In this document: positions 1-9,404 of the stretch, piece by piece
Numbering within the stretch: position 1 is the first letter of the stretch
Layout of the letters: every line of letters begins with the position of its first letter
DNA from: Chryseobacterium sp.
GTDB lineage: Bacteria > Bacteroidota > Bacteroidia > Flavobacteriales > Weeksellaceae
Reading direction: 5' to 3'
DNA: 64,000 nt
Assembly (NCBI GenBank): GCA_018260475.1
Contig: JAGLBA010000001.1
Coordinates: 62,001-126,000 of the forward strand
Position numbers and translations under genes: made by a program
The notes under the pieces: model-generated
Told to the model about the DNA's origin: nothing
Seen by the model: the letters and a program-made list of their open reading frames with translations, nothing else
Database searches by the model: none

Positions 1-160
1 TGGTAATACCGCGCTCTTTTTCGAGATCCATGTCGTCCAAAGTCTGGGACTGTAACTCCCGGGAAGTCACGGTATTGGTGTATTCCAAAAGGCGGTCTGC
101 CAGGGTAGATTTACCGTGGTCAATATGGGCAATAATGCAGAAGTTGCGTATGTTTTTCAT
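1..160 (-). CDS. lepA: Elongation factor 4 (LepA), N-terminal part, cut by window edge
   Basis: Ribosome-associated translational GTPase that acts on stalled or mistranslocated ribosomes. The 53 visible residues start [19 protein letters not shown], the G1/P-loop (AHIDHGKST) typical of LepA, and end in the switch I region (DLEKERGIT). Both match LepA rather than EF-G or BipA. The start is the ATG at 160, because no other in-frame start gives the conserved N terminus. A TAnnTTTG-type box lies about 20 bases upstream. The remainder of the gene is outside the window. Confidence 0.93.
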   Translation of the reverse strand, partial: MKNIRNFCIIAHIDHGKSTLADRLLEYTNTVTSRELQSQTLDDMDLEKERGIT

Positions 161-180
161 TAATGAAAGTCTGTAATTTG

Positions 181-188
181 CAAATTTA
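181..188 (-). promoter_or_regulatory. Candidate Bacteroidota -7 box of lepA
   Basis: Reads TAAATTTG on the minus strand, about 20 bases before the lepA start. It matches the Bacteroidota TAnnTTTG consensus. No clear TTTG -33 box is visible at the right distance. Confidence 0.35.
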
Positions 189-218
189 ATGTTTTTACTT
201 CAGTTTTTGTCTGCTTTA

Positions 219-262
219 AAAACAAACAACCCCCGCAACTTTGAATTTGCGAGGGTTGAATT
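219..262. terminator. Bidirectional intrinsic terminator
   Basis: A GC-rich hairpin (arms around aacccccgcaa and ttgcgagggtt) lies between lepA and the sigma-factor operon. A T-rich tract follows on each strand (gttttt-type on minus, gaatttttt on plus). It most naturally ends the minus-strand operon that stops at 277. Confidence 0.75.
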
Positions 263-276
263 TTTTGGTTTAAAAT

Positions 277-810
277 TTATGGTTCCAATCTCCGAACAGG
301 TTTGTCTTGGCTTTCTACGCCGTTTCGGTACTCGGCATTCATTTTTCTGTCGATGATTTTTTCACGAATCATCCCTTCGCTGCGGAACATTTTTAAGATT
401 TCCTGTGGCTTCACTACCTGTCCCATTTTGCGGGCATACTCTTGGCGATTATCCAATAGCTTTTGAGCAGCCTCGAAACTTGTTTCCAGTTTTTCCTGTG
501 CTTCCTCATCGGATAATTTTTCGGGATCAAAATCATTTTTAAATGTTTCTGTTATCTTCTTTTGCGCGGCTTGATAGTCGCGATAAATGTTTTGAAATTC
601 CTCCTCGCGTCCTTCCGGGATTTTCAAATCTTCCAAAAGCAAGCTTTCGCGCACTTTTTTTAGGGTTTCGCGGCGCTGCTCGGGCGTCATCTTGCTGATG
701 GCTTCGCGGCGCTGTGTTGCATGTCCCGCCTGTAATCCCATGTTTAGTCGTTGAGCATGAGCGCTGCCTGCGGCAAGGATTATGGTTAATGTAAATATTA
801 TTTTTTTCAT
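277..810 (-). CDS. Spy/CpxP-like periplasmic protein, last gene of the ECF sigma operon
   Basis: A 177-residue secreted protein. Residues 1-19 form a signal peptide ending AGSAHA before Gln20. The mature part is highly charged and predicted helical, with a 'KMTPEQRRETLKK'-type segment near residue 41 that recalls Spy/CpxP and zinc-resistance-like periplasmic proteins. Family membership is inferred from composition and layout, not from a diagnostic motif. Its start is one base past the stop of the membrane protein gene upstream, so it is co-transcribed with the sigma factor. It probably reports on or buffers envelope stress. The terminator at 219-262 closes the operon. Confidence 0.6.
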   Translation of the reverse strand: MKKIIFTLTIILAAGSAHAQRLNMGLQAGHATQRREAISKMTPEQRRETLKKVRESLLLEDLKIPEGREEEFQNIYRDYQAAQKKITETFKNDFDPEKLSDEEAQEKLETSFEAAQKLLDNRQEYARKMGQVVKPQEILKMFRSEGMIREKIIDRKMNAEYRNGVESQDKPVRRLEP

Positions 811-811
811 C

Positions 812-1420
812 TTAATTGTATAGTTCTAGGTAAACATCCTGTTCTGTGTTTTTGGCGAGTTCCGCTAACTCTTGGCCAGACAATTCGGAAATAATCTGTT
901 CCGTGAGTTCCTCTTTGGAGAGGTAATCTGTTTTTTCTTCGGCTAAAACGATTTTCTTTTCTTTTACATTATCATTTTTAGCCAAATGTGGGGTTTCAGT
1001 TTTCGTAGTGGGCCTTATCTTTGCCGGTTTTACAGCAAGAATTTTTTTTACTGGTGCGCTGATGACGGGCGAGGAGGGTATAAGCGGCTTTGCAACCATT
1101 ATCGCGGGGGTATGATTTTCTACTGATGGCGATGGTTTAGATTTTGCAATTACCGGTGTTGTTCCTGACGGCTCTGAATTTTGATTTAATAAAAATGCAA
1201 AACCAAGCAAGAGGGCCAACGCTGCTGCTGCGGCATAGAACCATTTAATAGAGTTGATTTCCCTCGATTTTGGTTCGGCAGATGCTGGGAGTTGTCCCAC
1301 GGTATCCATCAGCACGCGAGCCTGCAGCGCATCAAAGGAGCCTGGCGGTACAGTATATATATTTCTGCGCTCAAGTTTTTCTATATCAAAATTTTTCATA
1401 GTGAAAAGTTTATTCTTCAT
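812..1420 (-). CDS. Single-pass membrane protein, probable anti-sigma factor
   Basis: 202 residues: a cytoplasmic N terminus (1-56) with a 'YTVPPGSFDAL' segment, one membrane span at about 57-79 (Ala/Leu-rich), then a Pro/Lys/Thr-rich periplasmic part ending in an acidic helix. It overlaps the ECF sigma gene by 11 bases, the usual place for its anti-sigma partner. No zinc-binding HxxxCxxC motif is present, so it would be a non-ZAS anti-sigma or a related regulator. A second possible start (Met8, base 1399) would avoid the overlap. The function is inferred from operon position and topology. Confidence 0.6.
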   Translation of the reverse strand: MKNKLFTMKNFDIEKLERRNIYTVPPGSFDALQARVLMDTVGQLPASAEPKSREINSIKWFYAAAAALALLLGFAFLLNQNSEPSGTTPVIAKSKPSPSVENHTPAIMVAKPLIPSSPVISAPVKKILAVKPAKIRPTTKTETPHLAKNDNVKEKKIVLAEEKTDYLSKEELTEQIISELSGQELAELAKNTEQDVYLELYN

Positions 1421-1961
1421 AATTTTCTTTAATAAAATCTTCCACTTTTTGCTTAGCGTAGTGGTAGTTGGTTTTTAGTGTTCCTACGGTCATATCGAGG
1501 ATTTTGCTCATTTCTTCATATGGAAGATCATCGTAATACCTCATCGAGAAAACTAATTTCTGTTTTTCCGGCAGGCTTTGGATGGCTTTCTGCAATAATA
1601 TTTGTATCTCATCCGCATCAGGACCTGCATTTTGTGCCACCAAGTTCTGGAGATGGTGTTCGGAGTCCTCGTCCGTTTTCTGCATTCGTTTCATTTTGTT
1701 CAGAAATTGTAGCGCCTCGTTGGTAGCAATCCGGTAGAGCCAGGTGTAAAATTGGCTATCCTGCTTGAACTGATGATAGTTATGATATACTTTTATAAAG
1801 GTCTCCTGCAATACATCTTGTGCATTATCGTGATCCACGATCAACCTTCGGATATGCCAGTAAAGCCTCCTTTGGTAGGTATCCATCAAGATTCGCAGGC
1901 CCTTATCACGGCTCCGCTCCGAGGACATCATTTCCAAAATTTCTTTATCCGAGACCTTCAT
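1410..1961 (-). CDS. RNA polymerase ECF sigma factor
   Basis: 183 residues with both ECF domains. Sigma region 2 (about 20-95) contains 'DHDNAQDVLQETFIKVY' and 'FYTWLYRIATNEALQFLNK'. Sigma region 4 (about 120-172) contains 'LPEKQKLVFSMRYYDDLPYEEMSKIL' split by the helix-turn-helix, then 'GTLKTNYHYAKQKV'. No region 1.1 or 3 is present. It heads an operon with a membrane protein (812-1420) and a Spy-like periplasmic protein (277-810), pointing to envelope stress control. The ATG at 1961 follows about 570 bases with no gene. Confidence 0.88.
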   Translation of the reverse strand: MKVSDKEILEMMSSERSRDKGLRILMDTYQRRLYWHIRRLIVDHDNAQDVLQETFIKVYHNYHQFKQDSQFYTWLYRIATNEALQFLNKMKRMQKTDEDSEHHLQNLVAQNAGPDADEIQILLQKAIQSLPEKQKLVFSMRYYDDLPYEEMSKILDMTVGTLKTNYHYAKQKVEDFIKENYEE

Positions 1962-2533
1962 TAATCTTTGTACAGTGTTTTGATTGATAATTTACGGGTA
2001 AGTTAAACCAAATTTCTATTATTTACAAAAATCCTGAATATTTGTCGTCCCGCTTGACTTAAAAAAGCGTAAAAATATTCTAACAAATGGATTGATATAA
2101 TATTTTAAAGTTTGAAAATAGTATACCTAAGGGAAAGAGATGTACGGCGAAAGGTGTCTCTTTTATAGATAGCCAAATTCGGCTTGAGTGAAACAATGAA
2201 AATTCAGTTCAATCTTATTTCTGTCTTGTTTAAGTTTGTATTTCTTACCATTGTTTTAAGTTTTTGAGTTAGAACAACTCAAAAGAATAAGCACACTTCT
2301 ACAGAATAAACTTTGCTATCAATTAAAATTTAAACTTGCTAAAAATTTTCAAATTCTATGCAAGGCAGCGGGGAGTTTCCCCAGCCAAGAGTAGGTGGGG
2401 ATGTTGTTTGAGAGGAGAATGCGTAAGGAAATTAGAGGAAGGGTAATTTTTTTGAATTTTAAGGCTGTTAAATTCTTCTTGAAACTAATAGAATCAAGAA
2501 AAAATAAAAATATTCATACCTTTACAAAAAAAA
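1962..2533. other. AT-rich intergenic region, no gene found
   Basis: No convincing gene in either strand. It holds the promoter of the sigma-factor operon and, at its right end, the palindrome before the Fic gene. Two hairpins are visible: a perfect 9-bp stem with a 5-base loop at 2262-2284 (ttttgagtt/aactcaaaa), and a weaker one near 2137-2165 (aaagaga/tctcttt). A short G-rich tract at about 2366-2450 is unlike its surroundings and could be gene debris. Confidence 0.5.
2472..2504. repeat. Palindrome upstream of the Fic gene (left copy)
   Basis: Arms attcttcttga (2472-2482) and tcaagaaaaaa (2494-2504) flank an 11-base spacer. The arms match at 9 of 11 positions. A near-identical copy lies at 3834-3866, after the Fic gene. 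The site ends 29 bases before the start codon, so it could be an operator. Confidence 0.7.
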
Positions 2534-3826
2534 ATGATTGAGCAACCTCCTTCTAATAGAGATATATCTTCAAAAGTTTTTTCAATTTTAAATGATGCTC
2601 ATGGCATTAAAGAAATTAAGAAACTAAACGAAAAATACCTGTATTGGGATAAAGTCAGATATCAAAAAATTGCAGATTTGTCTCCTGAAGAAATTTGGCA
2701 AACATTAAAGCTTTATCGTTCTTTCAATTACAAGGATGTCTCTTTTAACAACACACACTTTAAATATTCTATAACAGATTATATCCAAAAATCTCTACAC
2801 GAATTTGATTTACATATTGGAGGGTCTATGGGTTCAAAAAGTCTGATCCCTGAAGCAGATAAAACAAGGTATTTAGTAAGTTCCTTGATGGAAGAGGCTA
2901 TTAGCAGTAGTATAATGGAAGGTGCTAATACCACTAGAAGAAAGGCTAAGGAAATGCTCAGAAAAGAATCTCAACCTAAGAATAAGGGAGAATATATGAT
3001 TGTAAATAATTACCTTACAATTAAGCATATTTTAAAGCATACTGATGAAGATATCACCGCTGAATCTATTTTGCAAGTTCATCAACTTATGACTAAAAAC
3101 ACTTTAGATTCTGTTGAAAATGAAGGTAAGTTTAGAAAGCAAGATGATATTTATGTTGTAAACACAAGCACCAATGAAATCGTTCACTATCCACCTCCAT
3201 TTTCTGAAATCCCTAATTATATAGCAGATTTATGTATTTTTTTCAACAAGGATCAAAGCGATTTTATTCATCCTATTATAAAAGGCATGATTATACATTT
3301 TATGATTGGTTGGATTCACCCTTTTACAGATGGCAATGGTAGGACAGCACGAGCTATTTTTTATTGGTATCTTTTAAAGAAAGGATATTGGCTAATGGAA
3401 TACTTGTCAATTTCTAGAATTATTAGTGATTCAAAAAATCAATATGAAAAGGCATATTTGTACACAGAAAGTGACAATTTAGATGTGTCTTATTTTATAA
3501 ATTATCATACTGATGTAATGCATAAGGCTTTTGATGCTTTGAGAAATTATATTCAAAATAAACAAAAAGAAAATTTACAAATTGCAAACTTTCTGAAATT
3601 GCCCAATATAAACCAACGACAAGCTCAAATTTTAAAAACCTTATATGATGAGCCAGAAGTCGTATTTTCAGTTAAGGAAGTACAAAACATTTTTCAGGTT
3701 TCAAATTTTTCAGCTCGCAGTGATTTAACAGGTTTAGTTAATTTGGGATATATGATCTCAATACCTGTGAATAAGGTTCAAACCAATTATGCGAGGTCAG
3801 AAAATTTTTTAGAGCTGATAAAGTAA
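2534..3826 (+). CDS. Fic family protein (probable AMP transferase) with C-terminal winged helix
   Basis: 430 residues. The Fic core motif HPFTDGNGRTAR (262-273) has all the residues needed for transfer of AMP or another nucleotide: catalytic His262, Asp266, Asn268, Arg270 and Arg273. Upstream, around residues 130-140, the helix 'SSIMEG' fits the [S/T]xxxE[G/N] inhibitory motif placed before the Fic core (class II), so activity is probably autoinhibited. The last ~80 residues (after 'INQRQAQILKTLYDEPEVVFSV') look like a winged-helix DNA-binding domain, common in this Fic subgroup and consistent with autoregulation. The gene is AT-richer than its neighbours and sits between two near-identical palindromes. 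The target is unknown. Confidence 0.9.
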   Translation: MIEQPPSNRDISSKVFSILNDAHGIKEIKKLNEKYLYWDKVRYQKIADLSPEEIWQTLKLYRSFNYKDVSFNNTHFKYSITDYIQKSLHEFDLHIGGSMGSKSLIPEADKTRYLVSSLMEEAISSSIMEGANTTRRKAKEMLRKESQPKNKGEYMIVNNYLTIKHILKHTDEDITAESILQVHQLMTKNTLDSVENEGKFRKQDDIYVVNTSTNEIVHYPPPFSEIPNYIADLCIFFNKDQSDFIHPIIKGMIIHFMIGWIHPFTDGNGRTARAIFYWYLLKKGYWLMEYLSISRIISDSKNQYEKAYLYTESDNLDVSYFINYHTDVMHKAFDALRNYIQNKQKENLQIANFLKLPNINQRQAQILKTLYDEPEVVFSVKEVQNIFQVSNFSARSDLTGLVNLGYMISIPVNKVQTNYARSENFLELIK

Positions 3827-3833
3827 ATTGTTG

Positions 3834-3866
3834 ATTCTTCTTGAAACTAACAGAATCAAGAAGAAT
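3834..3866. repeat. Palindrome downstream of the Fic gene (right copy)
   Basis: A perfect 11-bp inverted repeat: attcttcttga (3834-3844), 11-base spacer, tcaagaagaat (3856-3866). The spacer differs from that of the left copy at one base only (aactaacagaa against aactaatagaa). It starts 8 bases after the Fic stop codon. No T-run follows, so it is a poor terminator. Confidence 0.75.
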
Positions 3867-4175
3867 TGAGAAGAAATAAGGAGACGTCTTACAACAGAGC
3901 CGGATTTATGTATAAAATTAAGTTTAATTTAGCTGTGTATTTGCTTAAATGCTCCTCTTATTGACACTAAATCGAACCAATTGTTATTCAAAATCAAAAT
4001 GTTAGCCTATTTTAAAACCCCTTACAGTGCTCGAAACATTTATTTTTTATGATTGACTATAAAATGGATTTCTGAATGGAAACGCTACTTTATTCTTTTA
4101 CATTTGTTTTTCTTAAATTATTAGATAGGTACTTCAAAAATAAAAACCATATTAATATTGAAATTAACATTGTTG
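3867..4175. other. AT-rich intergenic region, no gene found
   Basis: About 310 bases between the Fic gene and the convergent CPBP protease gene. I see no open frame of useful length, no RNA gene and no strong terminator. Confidence 0.5.
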
Positions 4176-4838
4176 TTATTCTTGTTTTATGCTAAACGAA
4201 GAAGACATTTCAGTTGAAAAAGCGAGAATGTTTCCGATGATATGAAAGCAGGCAGCTATGATAATAGATTGTGTTTTTTTGGCTACTATACCAATTCCGA
4301 TACTGCTGGCCCATAGGATTAGAAAGATAACACACTCGTTCATTAGGTTGGTTTCTCCTAAAAACGTGAGGTGCCAAGCATACCAAAAAAGCGCTACAAT
4401 AAAATATTGAAGCATTGGTTTAAGTTCCTTAAATTCTTCTTGCAAATAACCTCTCCAGCCGGTTTCTTCTAATATTCCGTATACAGCAATATAAGCGCCC
4501 AATAGGAATCCGATTAGATGTGAATTTAAGGCATTATCATTGGTAGTTCCGAAAATTCCAAAAAGAAGTGCCGGAACCAGAATTAAGACAAAGCTTTTGT
4601 TTGTAAGTAAACCGGTAAAGGACATTTTCGGAGCGGTCGGATTTTGAAAATAACGCATTGCTAATCCGCCCAAGAAAGGACCGATGGCTCCCAGCAATCC
4701 AATGATGTAACCTGCGAATTCGCCTGACCCTAACGGATTTTTTAAGAGGCCGTATCTGAATAAAAAAGAGGAAATTAAAGCAATACTATAGTAGATAATA
4801 ATTCTACTCCATTTATTGTTGTTAAGTAAGGATTTCAT
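4176..4838 (-). CDS. CPBP family intramembrane glutamic endopeptidase
   Basis: A 220-residue polytopic membrane protein with the CPBP (CAAX protease and bacteriocin-processing) motifs. Motif 1 is EETGWRG (124-130), motif 2 is a 'FWYAWHLTF' segment with His156, and motif 3 is HIIGN (199-203). In this family the paired Glu and the two His form the glutamate-peptidase active site within the membrane. Roles range from prenyl-protein processing to bacteriocin immunity, and the substrate cannot be read here. It lies just downstream of the hsd operon on the same strand. Confidence 0.87.
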   Translation of the reverse strand: MKSLLNNNKWSRIIIYYSIALISSFLFRYGLLKNPLGSGEFAGYIIGLLGAIGPFLGGLAMRYFQNPTAPKMSFTGLLTNKSFVLILVPALLFGIFGTTNDNALNSHLIGFLLGAYIAVYGILEETGWRGYLQEEFKELKPMLQYFIVALFWYAWHLTFLGETNLMNECVIFLILWASSIGIGIVAKKTQSIIIAACFHIIGNILAFSTEMSSSFSIKQE

Positions 4839-5016
4839 TTTGAGCCGATTTAAAAATTATATTCGCTTTTATTAAAGACTGCACATCTACTTCGGGGATG
4901 AGGTCTTTATTTATAGCTGTTTTTCCTTTTGAATTTAAAGCAGAAAAAACAGTTTCGCTTAGCTCAAATATTGTGTAATTGTCTTTCTTGAGTACATAAA
5001 TTACCGCTAACAACAA
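4822..5016 (-). pseudogene. Possible 5'-truncated gene remnant next to hsdR
   Basis: A 64-codon frame that starts right after the hsdR stop and runs 17 bases into the CPBP gene. It has no ATG: the only start is a TTG at its very beginning. Its composition ('YTIFELSETVFSAL', 'EVDVQSLIKANIIF') looks like real folded protein. I read it as the 3' end of a gene whose front was replaced when the hsd operon arrived. It could also be a chance frame. No family recognised. Confidence 0.35.
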
Positions 5017-5019
5017 AAT

Positions 5020-8000
5020 TTAATCAGGTTCTGCGACCATTCCCAGTACATCACTACCTCCAATATTGTAATATGTGTTTTGGCTGGAGAAATCATGGGC
5101 TAATAATTTGGCTTGTTCAATCACAGTTTCAGTTGCTTTCAATTCCATATCAGGTGGATATCCGTGTTTTCTTAAAATCTTTTTAACAGCAATTCTCATC
5201 TTAGCCTGAACATTTTCTCTCACTGTCCAATCTATGGAGGTATTTCGTCTTACCGTATCTACTAATTCACGTGCAATATGTCGTAGAATATCATCTCCTA
5301 ATACTGCCACTGAGTTGTCATTAACTTCCAATGCAGAATAAAACGCATACTCTCTGAAATCAAGTCCTAAATTTTCCCCTCGTCTATCAGCATCTTTTAT
5401 CTCTTTGGCAAGGCGTATCATCTCATCAATGACTTGTGCAGATGTAATCAAGTTGTTTTGATAATTTTTTACCGAACTATCCAACATCTCGGAGAATTTT
5501 TTGGACTGAACTAAGTTCACTTTATTTCTTGTTTTTATCTCGTCCTTTAATAATTTTTTCAAAAGTTCTAATGCAAGATTTTTGTGCGTCATCCCTTTAA
5601 CCTCTGCCAAAAACTCATCAGAAAGAATAGAGATGTCAGGTTTTTTAATCCCTGCTGCATCAAATATATCTATCACTTCATCCGATACAATGGCGTCTGA
5701 TAATATCTGTTTGATTGCAGTTTCTATCTCTTCGTCTGATGTCCCTGGTCCACTTCGGGTAACTTTTACAATTCTGGTTTTGATTGCTTGAAACAATCCA
5801 ACTTCATCTCTAATTTCAATAGTGCAAGGATGAGGAACAGATATTGCAAATGCCTTTGATAATGCTGTAACAGCATTAATATACCTTTCTTTACCATTCT
5901 CTAATCCTAATATATAATTGGCTGCTTGGATAGGAAAGTATAATTTCTCTTTTGGGCTTAGTCCAAAGAATGATTTATAATTCAGTCCTTTTGTTACGGT
6001 TTTGTCCGTTGGTTGTTCCGAGAACATCTGTGCTACTATTTCATATTTCCCCATCATAACTGATGCGGCTTCATCTTGATCAAACGCAGGTTTCCCTTTT
6101 CCACCACTATCGGTATATAATGCCAATGCTCGTTTCAAATCATTGGCAATACCAATATAATCTACCACTAAACCACCTTCCTTGTCTTTGTAAACCCTAT
6201 TCACTCGAGCAATGGCTTGCATCAAATTATGACCTTGCATTGGTTTATCTATATACAAAGTGTGCATAGATGGAGCATCAAATCCGGTTAACCACATATC
6301 CCTTACGATGGCTAATTTTAGTTTGTCTTTAGGGTCTTTCAGTCTTTCTCCTAATGCTTTTCTTTTCCCTTTGTTTCTTACATGTGGTTGAAAACTCAAA
6401 GGGTCGGATGACGAACCGGTCATTACAACTTTGATTGTTCCTTCTGCATCGTCATCACTGTGCCAGTCAGGTCTTATCTTGATAATTTGAGCATACAGGT
6501 CAACACATATTCTTCGGCTCATACATACAATCATTGCTTTACCGTCCAGGACTTCGTTACGAGATTCAAAGTGTTTTACAATATCATTCGCTATTAATTC
6601 TAATCGGTGTTCATTTCCAACGATTGCCTCTAATCTTCCCCATTTAGACATCAAACTTTGTTTGTCTGATAATTCTTCATTCTCTGTAAGTTCTTCAAAC
6701 TCGGCATCCACTCTTGGTTTTTCTTCTTCCTTGAGGTTAATTTTTGCCAGTCTATTTTCGTAGTAGATACGAACGGTTGCTCCATCTTCTACTGCTTGTT
6801 GAATATCATACACATCAATATAATCTCCGAATACGGCCTGTGTATTTTTATCTGTATTTTCAATTGGTGTACCCGTAAAACCTATAAATGATGCGTTTGG
6901 AAGTGCATCTCTCATATGTTTGGCAAACCCGTCCATAAAGTCGTATTGACTTCTGTGGGCTTCGTCCGCAATTACAACGATATTTCTTCTGTCTGATAAC
7001 TGTTCAAATTGACCTTTGATATTTTTGGTCTTACCCTCTCCCATATCAATCTTCTCTATAGTTTCAGGAAGGAATTTTTGAATGGTCGTAAATACTATTC
7101 CTCCGGATGTCACACTTAATTTCTTTATAAGGTCCTCCCGGTTTTCGGCTTGTACCGGTGTTTGACGAAGTAAGTCCTGACTTTGAGAAAAAGTATCAAA
7201 CAATTGATCATCCAAATCATTTCTATCGGTCAAAACTACGAGTGTTGGATTGTTTAATGCCAATACTAATTTACCCGCATAGAAAACCATCGTCAAACTC
7301 TTGCCACTTCCTTGCGTGTGCCATATAACACCGGCTCTTTGGTCACCATTAACAGCAGTAGCACTTTTGGTGGTTTCCACCGCCTTGTTTACTGCAAAGT
7401 ATTGGTGGTACCGAGGAACTATTTTGGTAATTTGTTCTTTATTTTGATGAAATAGGATGTAATGTCTTATGAGGTCCGGCAGTACATTTTTATTCAGCAT
7501 TCCTTTTGCCATCACTTCCATTTGCGGCATATCTTCATCGGCAAGCATTTTTCCGTCTATGGATTTCCAAGGCACAAAAAATTGTTTAGGAGATGTTATA
7601 GAACCATACATTGCATCCCAACCATCAGAGATAATTAATAAGGCATTGTAAATAAATAAGGATGGAATGGTTTGTTTATAAGTCTGTAATTGATTGAATG
7701 CTGAATGTATCGTTGCATTCTCATCCACCGCATTTTTTAGTTCTATGACTACTAAAGGAAGACCATTTACAAACAAGATAACATCTGGTCTCTTTTTCAC
7801 ATTATTCTCTATGATGGTAAACTGATTCACCACCAAAAATTCATTGTTGGTTGGGTTTTCGTAATCCAGTAACCAAACTTTATCACCAGCAATGCGGTCT
7901 CCTTTTCTGTATTCTACATCTACACCATCAGTCAGGTATTTATGAACCTGATAATTGTTTTGGAACAGATTGGGACTATCGCTTCTTAGAACTTTCTTTA

Positions 8001-8208
8001 TGGCTTCTTCTTGTGCCTCATGCGGCACATTTGGATTCAGTTTTGCAATTGCGGTCTGTAGTCTTTGTTTCAAGACCACCTCATCAAACTCACGCTCTGG
8101 TGCTGTACCATCAGGTGAAATATCAGCGCCATTGACATAGGAATATCCTAAATCAATAAACTCTTGAATGATGATTTGTTCTATATGGTCTTCTGAGATT
8201 ACTGCCAT
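5020..8208 (-). CDS. hsdR: Type I restriction enzyme, R (motor and nuclease) subunit
   Basis: 1062 residues, the usual HsdR length. The N-terminal PD-(D/E)xK nuclease is visible as Pro141-Asp142 and Glu156-Leu-Lys158, followed by the QxxxY motif (Gln173-Tyr177) typical of type I R subunits. The SF2 translocase has Walker A TQGSGKS (298-304) and a DEAH box (415-418), with further helicase motifs ('GFTGTPIE', 'QAIARVNR') and a long C-terminal helical region that docks on the methylase. No interruption is seen. It overlaps the hsdS stop by one base (TAATG), so it is translationally coupled. Confidence 0.96.
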   Translation of the reverse strand: MAVISEDHIEQIIIQEFIDLGYSYVNGADISPDGTAPEREFDEVVLKQRLQTAIAKLNPNVPHEAQEEAIKKVLRSDSPNLFQNNYQVHKYLTDGVDVEYRKGDRIAGDKVWLLDYENPTNNEFLVVNQFTIIENNVKKRPDVILFVNGLPLVVIELKNAVDENATIHSAFNQLQTYKQTIPSLFIYNALLIISDGWDAMYGSITSPKQFFVPWKSIDGKMLADEDMPQMEVMAKGMLNKNVLPDLIRHYILFHQNKEQITKIVPRYHQYFAVNKAVETTKSATAVNGDQRAGVIWHTQGSGKSLTMVFYAGKLVLALNNPTLVVLTDRNDLDDQLFDTFSQSQDLLRQTPVQAENREDLIKKLSVTSGGIVFTTIQKFLPETIEKIDMGEGKTKNIKGQFEQLSDRRNIVVIADEAHRSQYDFMDGFAKHMRDALPNASFIGFTGTPIENTDKNTQAVFGDYIDVYDIQQAVEDGATVRIYYENRLAKINLKEEEKPRVDAEFEELTENEELSDKQSLMSKWGRLEAIVGNEHRLELIANDIVKHFESRNEVLDGKAMIVCMSRRICVDLYAQIIKIRPDWHSDDDAEGTIKVVMTGSSSDPLSFQPHVRNKGKRKALGERLKDPKDKLKLAIVRDMWLTGFDAPSMHTLYIDKPMQGHNLMQAIARVNRVYKDKEGGLVVDYIGIANDLKRALALYTDSGGKGKPAFDQDEAASVMMGKYEIVAQMFSEQPTDKTVTKGLNYKSFFGLSPKEKLYFPIQAANYILGLENGKERYINAVTALSKAFAISVPHPCTIEIRDEVGLFQAIKTRIVKVTRSGPGTSDEEIETAIKQILSDAIVSDEVIDIFDAAGIKKPDISILSDEFLAEVKGMTHKNLALELLKKLLKDEIKTRNKVNLVQSKKFSEMLDSSVKNYQNNLITSAQVIDEMIRLAKEIKDADRRGENLGLDFREYAFYSALEVNDNSVAVLGDDILRHIARELVDTVRRNTSIDWTVRENVQAKMRIAVKKILRKHGYPPDMELKATETVIEQAKLLAHDFSSQNTYYNIGGSDVLGMVAEPD

Positions 8209-9404
8209 TAGTTGTTGATTTCGTTAATTTTTAATTCACCGGAGATGAGTTTTGGGAGAAGGATGTCTCTTGTTTTTGACAATTCAATTATCTCATTGAT
8301 ATTTGAATTTATAGTTTCTAAGATAGGTTGAATTATTGCACTCCAATTCTTTAATAAACTTTCATTTGGCATAGGAAACACATAAGTTTCTAACCCTTTA
8401 ACACTTAAATGTAGAACTGTTGAACCATTTGCGTGTTCAATAATTCTTGATTTATATCTCTTGGTTTTGAATTCATAATACAAAAAATTCTTTAACTCTA
8501 ATCTTTCAGAACGAATAATACAGGTGTCTAAAGACGGTAATGCAGTTGTGCTTCCATTCCATAAAATAGGCATTCCAATAATTTCTCTATCTTGAGTTAA
8601 ATCTGTTACAGCAACAAGAATGTCATTATTACACAAAATTTGTTCGTTCTTGTATTTTCCGTTATAATATTTAATTCCATCTTGTCTAAATGTTCCATTA
8701 ATGGAAAAACATTTTAAGTTAACAAATGCAATTCCCTCATCTTTCAATACTAATTCAGGTTTTCTATATGAAATACCTCTTATCAATTTCGTAGCTTCAG
8801 ATAATACTTCAGTTTCCCACCCCTTTGGAATATCACCTAATTCACTTTCCACCATTTCACCACCGGAGGATTTATAAGGTTTTCCGTTTTCATTGGGGAA
8901 CTCAAAATCAATGAACCATTGTTTGAAAATGGTTTGTGCCAGGGTCTCTAATTCTTGGTTGATTTTATTGTTGAGTTCAATTTTATCGTCAAGAGAGGAA
9001 AGGATTTCTGCAATGGCCGTTTGGGTTGGGAGGTCGGGAATTTTAATGTCTAAATTATTTAATCTACCTTGTGTTAATAATGGATGGCTTGAACCTTCAG
9101 CATACTTATTTAAGTTTTCTAATTTTAGGTGATAATACAAGTATTTTATATCGTCATCCTTTTTAGGTTTAGCAAAAAGAGCATTATCTGATACCCATAT
9201 TTGATTATTTTCAAAATATATTGCCCCACAATATGCTCCAACTCTCCCTATAATTAATGTTTCTTTTTCAATGTTATATTCATTAGAATAACCCAAAATG
9301 CCATTACCTCCATAAATGGGGATGTTGCCATCAGATTTTGGTCTTGATTTTCCATTTTTGATAACTAATACATCACCTAATTTATAATCTTTCCACTCAC
9401 TCAT
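8208..9404 (-). CDS. hsdS: Type I restriction enzyme, S (specificity) subunit
   Basis: 398 residues with the two-TRD plan: first target-recognition domain (about 1-125), central conserved helix (about 126-170, '[21 protein letters not shown]' region), second TRD (about 190-345) and a C-terminal conserved helix ending with '[13 protein letters not shown]'. The two TRDs would bind the two halves of a bipartite DNA site, which cannot be predicted here. It starts inside the end of hsdM (4-base ATGA overlap) and is coupled to hsdR. Confidence 0.95.
   Translation of the reverse strand: MSEWKDYKLGDVLVIKNGKSRPKSDGNIPIYGGNGILGYSNEYNIEKETLIIGRVGAYCGAIYFENNQIWVSDNALFAKPKKDDDIKYLYYHLKLENLNKYAEGSSHPLLTQGRLNNLDIKIPDLPTQTAIAEILSSLDDKIELNNKINQELETLAQTIFKQWFIDFEFPNENGKPYKSSGGEMVESELGDIPKGWETEVLSEATKLIRGISYRKPELVLKDEGIAFVNLKCFSINGTFRQDGIKYYNGKYKNEQILCNNDILVAVTDLTQDREIIGMPILWNGSTTALPSLDTCIIRSERLELKNFLYYEFKTKRYKSRIIEHANGSTVLHLSVKGLETYVFPMPNESLLKNWSAIIQPILETINSNINEIIELSKTRDILLPKLISGELKINEINN

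Noticed and set aside
2262..2284. Perfect 9-bp hairpin considered as a terminator or small RNA
   Set aside because: It is AT-rich, with no gene ending nearby and no T-run after it on the plus strand that would fit a terminator. Nothing more can be said from sequence.
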